Shown piece after piece: positions 60,283 through 64,000 of a stretch of 64,000 bases of DNA. Position 1 is the stretch's first letter. The number at the start of each line of letters is the position of its first letter. Below the pieces are notes generated by a model. That model had not been told where the DNA came from. It was given only the letters and a program-made list of their open reading frames with translations, and ran no database searches. Source of the DNA: Hibiscus mutabilis (lineage: Eukaryota > Streptophyta > Magnoliopsida > Malvales > Malvaceae); assembly GCA_019671005.1 (NCBI GenBank), contig CM033714.1, positions 84,745,909-84,809,908 of the forward strand. The letters are read 5' to 3'. Position numbers and translations under genes: made by a program.

Positions 60283-61269
60283 AATTGGTAGGTGCAACTT
60301 TTGTTGCTGAGGGGAAGCAGGATTCAAAGGCCAGGCTTGTCAAAGTGCGCGAAGATGCAAGTGAGAGAAACTCTAAGAAAAGGTGCTGAAGCAGGCAAAG
60401 GATTTAGGAAATATCACTAAGGTAGGCTATACCCGGTGACTGTTGCAGAGAAGAATGACAGATTTGGACTGGGATTTAAGCCTAATGCGGCCCAGAGAAG
60501 AGGTGCCATAATGAAGAATCAAGAAAGAAGAAAGAGTAGATTCAAAGGGGAGGATGTCGTATGGGATCCAATAACGTTTCCACCCCTTAATTTTACCTTT
60601 ATATCATGGGGTTTGTGAACCCTGGCTTAACTCAGGATAAGAATGATGTGGATGAGATCGTAGATATGTTTGGCAAGATGAGCATTGATGTGATACTGGA
60701 AGAACAAGGAGAAAAGGGCAGATATCTATCAATGATTCGCCCATGTGACGAGCTTAATAATTAGACTGTAGAAGAACTTCATGTAGTTTTAAAGGTACTT
60801 TCAGAGTAATTTTCAAAACTAACCCCCTATTTTTAGCCAGAAAAAATAGTAGGAATCACTTATGTAAAGGGCATATGCTAAATCCTCAGGGTTCACATTT
60901 CAATAAAATGCATTTTTGTTTTCAAACCTTGTGCATCAAAGAAAAAAAAGCATTTCACTCTTTTTTCCTTTTCTTCTCTTGCCCAAATGCCGATATATTC
61001 TCATTCTTTACAGGTCTTCAGATAGCAGTGACATAAGTGATATTGAGTCCAAATCGTAAGTCAATTTCGAGCAGCTCATATTCCTAGAAGGATTTGAAGA
61101 TCTTGACGTGGGAGGAGGTCGATATCCCAGAAGATTTACTCTGATTGATGAAAAGTGAGGAAAAACATATTGTTCCCCATAAAGAGCGGCTGGAAATTAT
61201 GAACCTCGAAACTTAAGAAGAAAGACGCGAAGTGAGGATTGGCACTACGATCACTACACAGACTCGACA
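60283..61269 (+). pseudogene. Gypsy spacer between protease and RT
   Basis: Contains RFGLGFKPNAAQRRGAIMKN and WDPITFPPLNFTF, sequences conserved between protease and RT of Tat-type elements. No catalytic domain. Shifts and stops occur throughout. Confidence 0.6.
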
Positions 61270-62650
61270 GAGTTTGGTCAAGCTCTTGCACAATTTTAAA
61301 GACGTGTTTGCCTGATCATACCAGGACATGCCAGGTTTAGATACAGACATCGTGGTTCATTGCTTGCCGATAAAGCCAGGGTGTCGACCCGTGCAGCAAA
61401 AAACACGAGGAATCATGCTTTTGAAAATTAAGGATGAGGTGAAAAGGTAATATGACACCGGTTTCCTGTAAGAAGATCGGTATCCGAAATGGGTGGCTAA
61501 CATTGTGCCAGTCCCGAAGAAGGATAGAAAGGTTCGTATGTGTGTCGACTACAGGGACCTAAATCGTGCAAGCTCAAAGGATAATTTCCCGCTCCCACAC
61601 ATTGACACTTTAGTAGAAAATACTGTAGGACATTCATTGTTTTCATTCATGGACGGCTTCTCGGGCTACAACCAAATTAAGATGTACCTTGCGGTCATGG
61701 AAAAAACTACGTTTGTAACACAATAGGGCACTTTCTGCTACAAGGTGATGTCGTTCGGATTAAAGAATGCCGGGGTAACTTATTAGAGAACAATGGTGAA
61801 CTTGTTCCATGATATGATTCATCGAAAAATCAAGGTATATGTAGATGACATGATTGCCATGTCCTGAACAGAGGAAAAACACATCCTGAACTTGGAAAAG
61901 CTTTTCAAGAGGTTGAGAAAGTTCCAATTGAAGTTCAATCCCTCCAAGTGCATATTTGGAGTAACTTCAGGAAAACTTTTAGGCTTCATGGTAAGCGAGA
62001 AAGGGATAGAAGTGGACCCTGACAAAGTGAAAGCAATACAACAGCTTCCTCCTCCGCAAACACAAAAAGAGGTCCGAGGTTTATTAGGCAGACTCAATTA
62101 TATTGCTAGATTCATCTCCCAACTGACAGAAAAATGCACTTCAGTGTTCAGACTACTCAAGAAGGAAAATCCCGGAGGGTGGAATGATGAGTGCCAAATA
62201 GCTTTTGAGCAAATTAAGAAACAATTTACTAATATATCGGTATTAGTGCCACCAGTCCCAGGAAGGCCCTTAATCATATATTTGACCATACATGAGAATT
62301 CATTGGGATGCATGTTAGGGGAGCATGATGAGACGAGTCAAAAATAAAGGGCAATATATTACTTGAGCAAGAAATTCACATATTGTGAATCAAGGTATCC
62401 CCAGGTTGAAAAGATGTGTTGCGCTTTGGTTTGGGAATAAAAAATGCTCAGGTAGTACCTTTTATACCACACCACATGGTTGATATCTAAGCTCGATCCA
62501 TTAAAATTTATGATGGAATCACCGAATTTATCGGGAAGAGTTGCTCGCTGGAAAATGCTGCTAACGGAATTTGACATCCAATACGTCAGTCAAAAGACAG
62601 TAAAAGGGAGTGTCATAGTAGACTTTCTAGCAAATCGCACTTCAGATGCT
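61270..62650 (+). pseudogene. Gypsy reverse transcriptase and RNase H
   Basis: RT motifs in order: RYPKWVANIVPVPKKDRKVR, CVDYRDLNRAS, DNFPLPHIDTLV, MDGFSGYNQI, MSFGLKNAG and KVYVDDMIAMS (the YVDD catalytic pair intact). Then the thumb/connection block QLPPPQTQKEVRGLLGRLNY, and RNase H pieces GRPLIIYLTIHENSLGCML and RAIYYLSKKFTYCE. Stops interrupt it at 61448, 61469, 61724, 61784 and 61865. Three of these (61724, 61784, 61865) are TAG, TAG and TGA where the family normally has Trp, Gln and Arg. The enzyme is dead. Confidence 0.85.
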
Positions 62651-62699
62651 TATGAAGCTTTAGAGTTTGACTTTCCTGATGAACACTTGATGTGTATTA

Positions 62700-62956
62700 C
62701 AACTGAAGATAACCCATGGATTCTTAATTTTGATGGAGCTTTTAATGTCTTGGGCCATGGTATTGGGGCAGCCATGGTTTCCCTAGAGGGTGATCATTAC
62801 CCATGCACTAGCCGCCTGAAGTTTTTCTGCACCAATAATATGGCAGAGTATGAGGCTTGCATTATGGGATTACGCGCGGCCATAGAGAAGAAGATCAGGC
62901 TCCTCAAAGTCTACGGGGACTCGACCTTGGTCATCTATCAAATTCATAAAGAATAG
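62700..62956 (+). pseudogene. Second (archaeal-type) RNase H of the gypsy element
   Basis: NPWILNFDGAFN (Asp), GIGAAMVSLEG, NNMAEYEACIMGLRAAIEKK (Glu) and KVYGDSTLVIYQ (Asp) form an archaeal-type RNase H domain after the normal RT-RNase H. This double arrangement is diagnostic of the Tat/Ogre lineage. The copy keeps its acidic residues in one 158-codon ORF (62480-62956), ended by a TAG. Confidence 0.8.
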
Positions 62957-64000
62957 GAGACAAAGGATTCAAAATTAATTGAGTACCAGAAGCTAGTCCT
63001 TGAATTGATCAAAGAATTTGAGGAAATCACCTTCAACTACCTCCTAAGGGAAGAAAATCAAAAAGGCATATGCGTTGGCCACGTTGTCAGTAACCTTTAA
63101 AGCAAGTGAATATGCAGAAATGATGCCAGTACAAATCCAGGTTTCAGAACTACATATGCATTGTTATAATGTAGAAGAGGAGGAGGATGGTCTCCCATGG
63201 TATCATGACATATTACGGCACATCAAGTTCCAAGAGTATCCAGCTCAAGCAACTGAGAATGCAAAAGAACCCTTCAAAGAATGGATAAAAAGAGCCAATA
63301 TTAGGTTCTATTAAGATGTGTAGGTGCCAAAGAGGCCCAATTGATTCTTGAGGAAGTTCATAAAGGAGTATGTGCGACTCATCCTAGTGGGTTTACCATG
63401 GCTAGGCGAATCATGCTGTTGGGCTATTACTGGTCTACCATGGAGAGAGATTGCATCAATTATACCCAAAAGTGCCATAAATGTCAGATCTATTATGATA
63501 ATATACATGCCCCACCATAATCTCTTCATGTGATGACCTCACCATGGTCCTTCTCGAGATAGGGCATAGATGTAATTGGGCAGATTCACCCCAAAGCCTC
63601 AAATGGGCATAGATTCATCTTGGTGGCCATCGATTATTTCACCAAATAGGTTGAAGCAACATCCTATGCAAATGTCACTAGATCCACCATTTGTAAGTTC
63701 CTCAAAAGAGAGATCATCTGCCGTTACGGATTACCTGAAAGCATTATCACTAACAATGCTTCAAATTTGAACAACAAAATGATAGCTGCAGTTTGTGAGC
63801 AATTCCAAATTAAGCATCATAATTCAGTGACTTATCGTCTGAAGATGAATGGGGCAGTAGAGGCTGCTAACAAAAATATCAAGAAAATAATCTCCAAAAA
63901 TGACGTGCACTTACAAGGATTGCATGAAAAGTTGTCGTTTGCATTATATGTCTACCGAACGGCCATACGAGCATCTACAGAGGTAACACCTTTTTCCTTG
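62957..64000 (+). pseudogene. Gypsy integrase, cut by the window end
   Basis: 63340-63510 shows the HHCC zinc domain (HKGVCATHPSGFTMARR.. followed by CHKC) and 63590-63900 the catalytic core: FILVAIDYFTK (Asp), ESIITNNASN (family TDNG, so the second Asp is Asn) and NGAVEAANKNIKKI (Glu). Stops and shifts are frequent. The C-terminus and the 3' LTR lie beyond 64000. Confidence 0.78.

Overview
The window is nuclear DNA from a flowering plant, most likely a eudicot. It is very AT-rich, has intron-containing genes with GT..AG splice sites, and carries plant-type LTR retrotransposons, LINEs and MITEs. The gene sequences and repeat style feel like Malvaceae (cotton relatives), but that is an impression, not a proof.

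Three protein-coding genes look intact, all on the minus strand. (1) 7891-9010 is a two-exon papain-like cysteine protease of the SAG12/SAG39 type, 341 aa. (2) 17939-23626 is a twelve-exon gene for a plastid-targeted-looking CofD/UPF0052 protein, the MEE18 type, 422 aa. I assembled it exon by exon; every junction is GT..AG and the frame stays open. (3) 28278-30761 is a two-exon ARM-repeat protein without a U-box, 433 aa. A fourth locus, 4914-5082, is only the first exon of an SDI1/MS5/POLLENLESS3-like gene. It has a frameshift and transposons lie immediately on its downstream side.

Most of the rest is transposon material. 1-4218 is a non-autonomous LTR element on the minus strand, with long LTRs, a noncoding 1 kb interior, a PBS and a polypurine tract. 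Its LTRs carry a roughly 50-bp minisatellite with different copy numbers. 4219-4779 is the end of a second LTR type. Decayed LINE pieces lie at 5708-6460, 6990-7530, 13420-14410, 15880-16245, 21271-21541 (in an intron of gene 2), 34325-35890 and 43500-50920. The last of these is split by a 5855-bp insertion (44567-50421) that has LTR-type ends and a 5-bp target duplication but no coding capacity. A 530-bp hAT-type MITE with 8-bp target duplication is at 40667-41196.

The right-hand fifth, about 50919 to the window end, is one large degenerate Ty3/gypsy element of the Tat/Ogre type on the plus strand. In order it has a 5' LTR with TATA box, a PBS, an extra ORF before gag (interrupted by a 1520-bp solo LTR), a coiled-coil region, gag with zinc knuckle, protease, reverse transcriptase, RNase H, a second RNase H, and the start of integrase. 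It is full of stop codons, many of the type expected from deamination of methylated cytosine.

I found no CRISPR array, rRNA, convincing tRNA gene, or cluster of genes forming a new pathway. The best leads are structural: the split SDI1/MS5-like exon, the intronic LINE with 82-bp flanking repeats, the tRNA-like ends of an inverted-repeat unit, and the nested noncoding LTR insertions.
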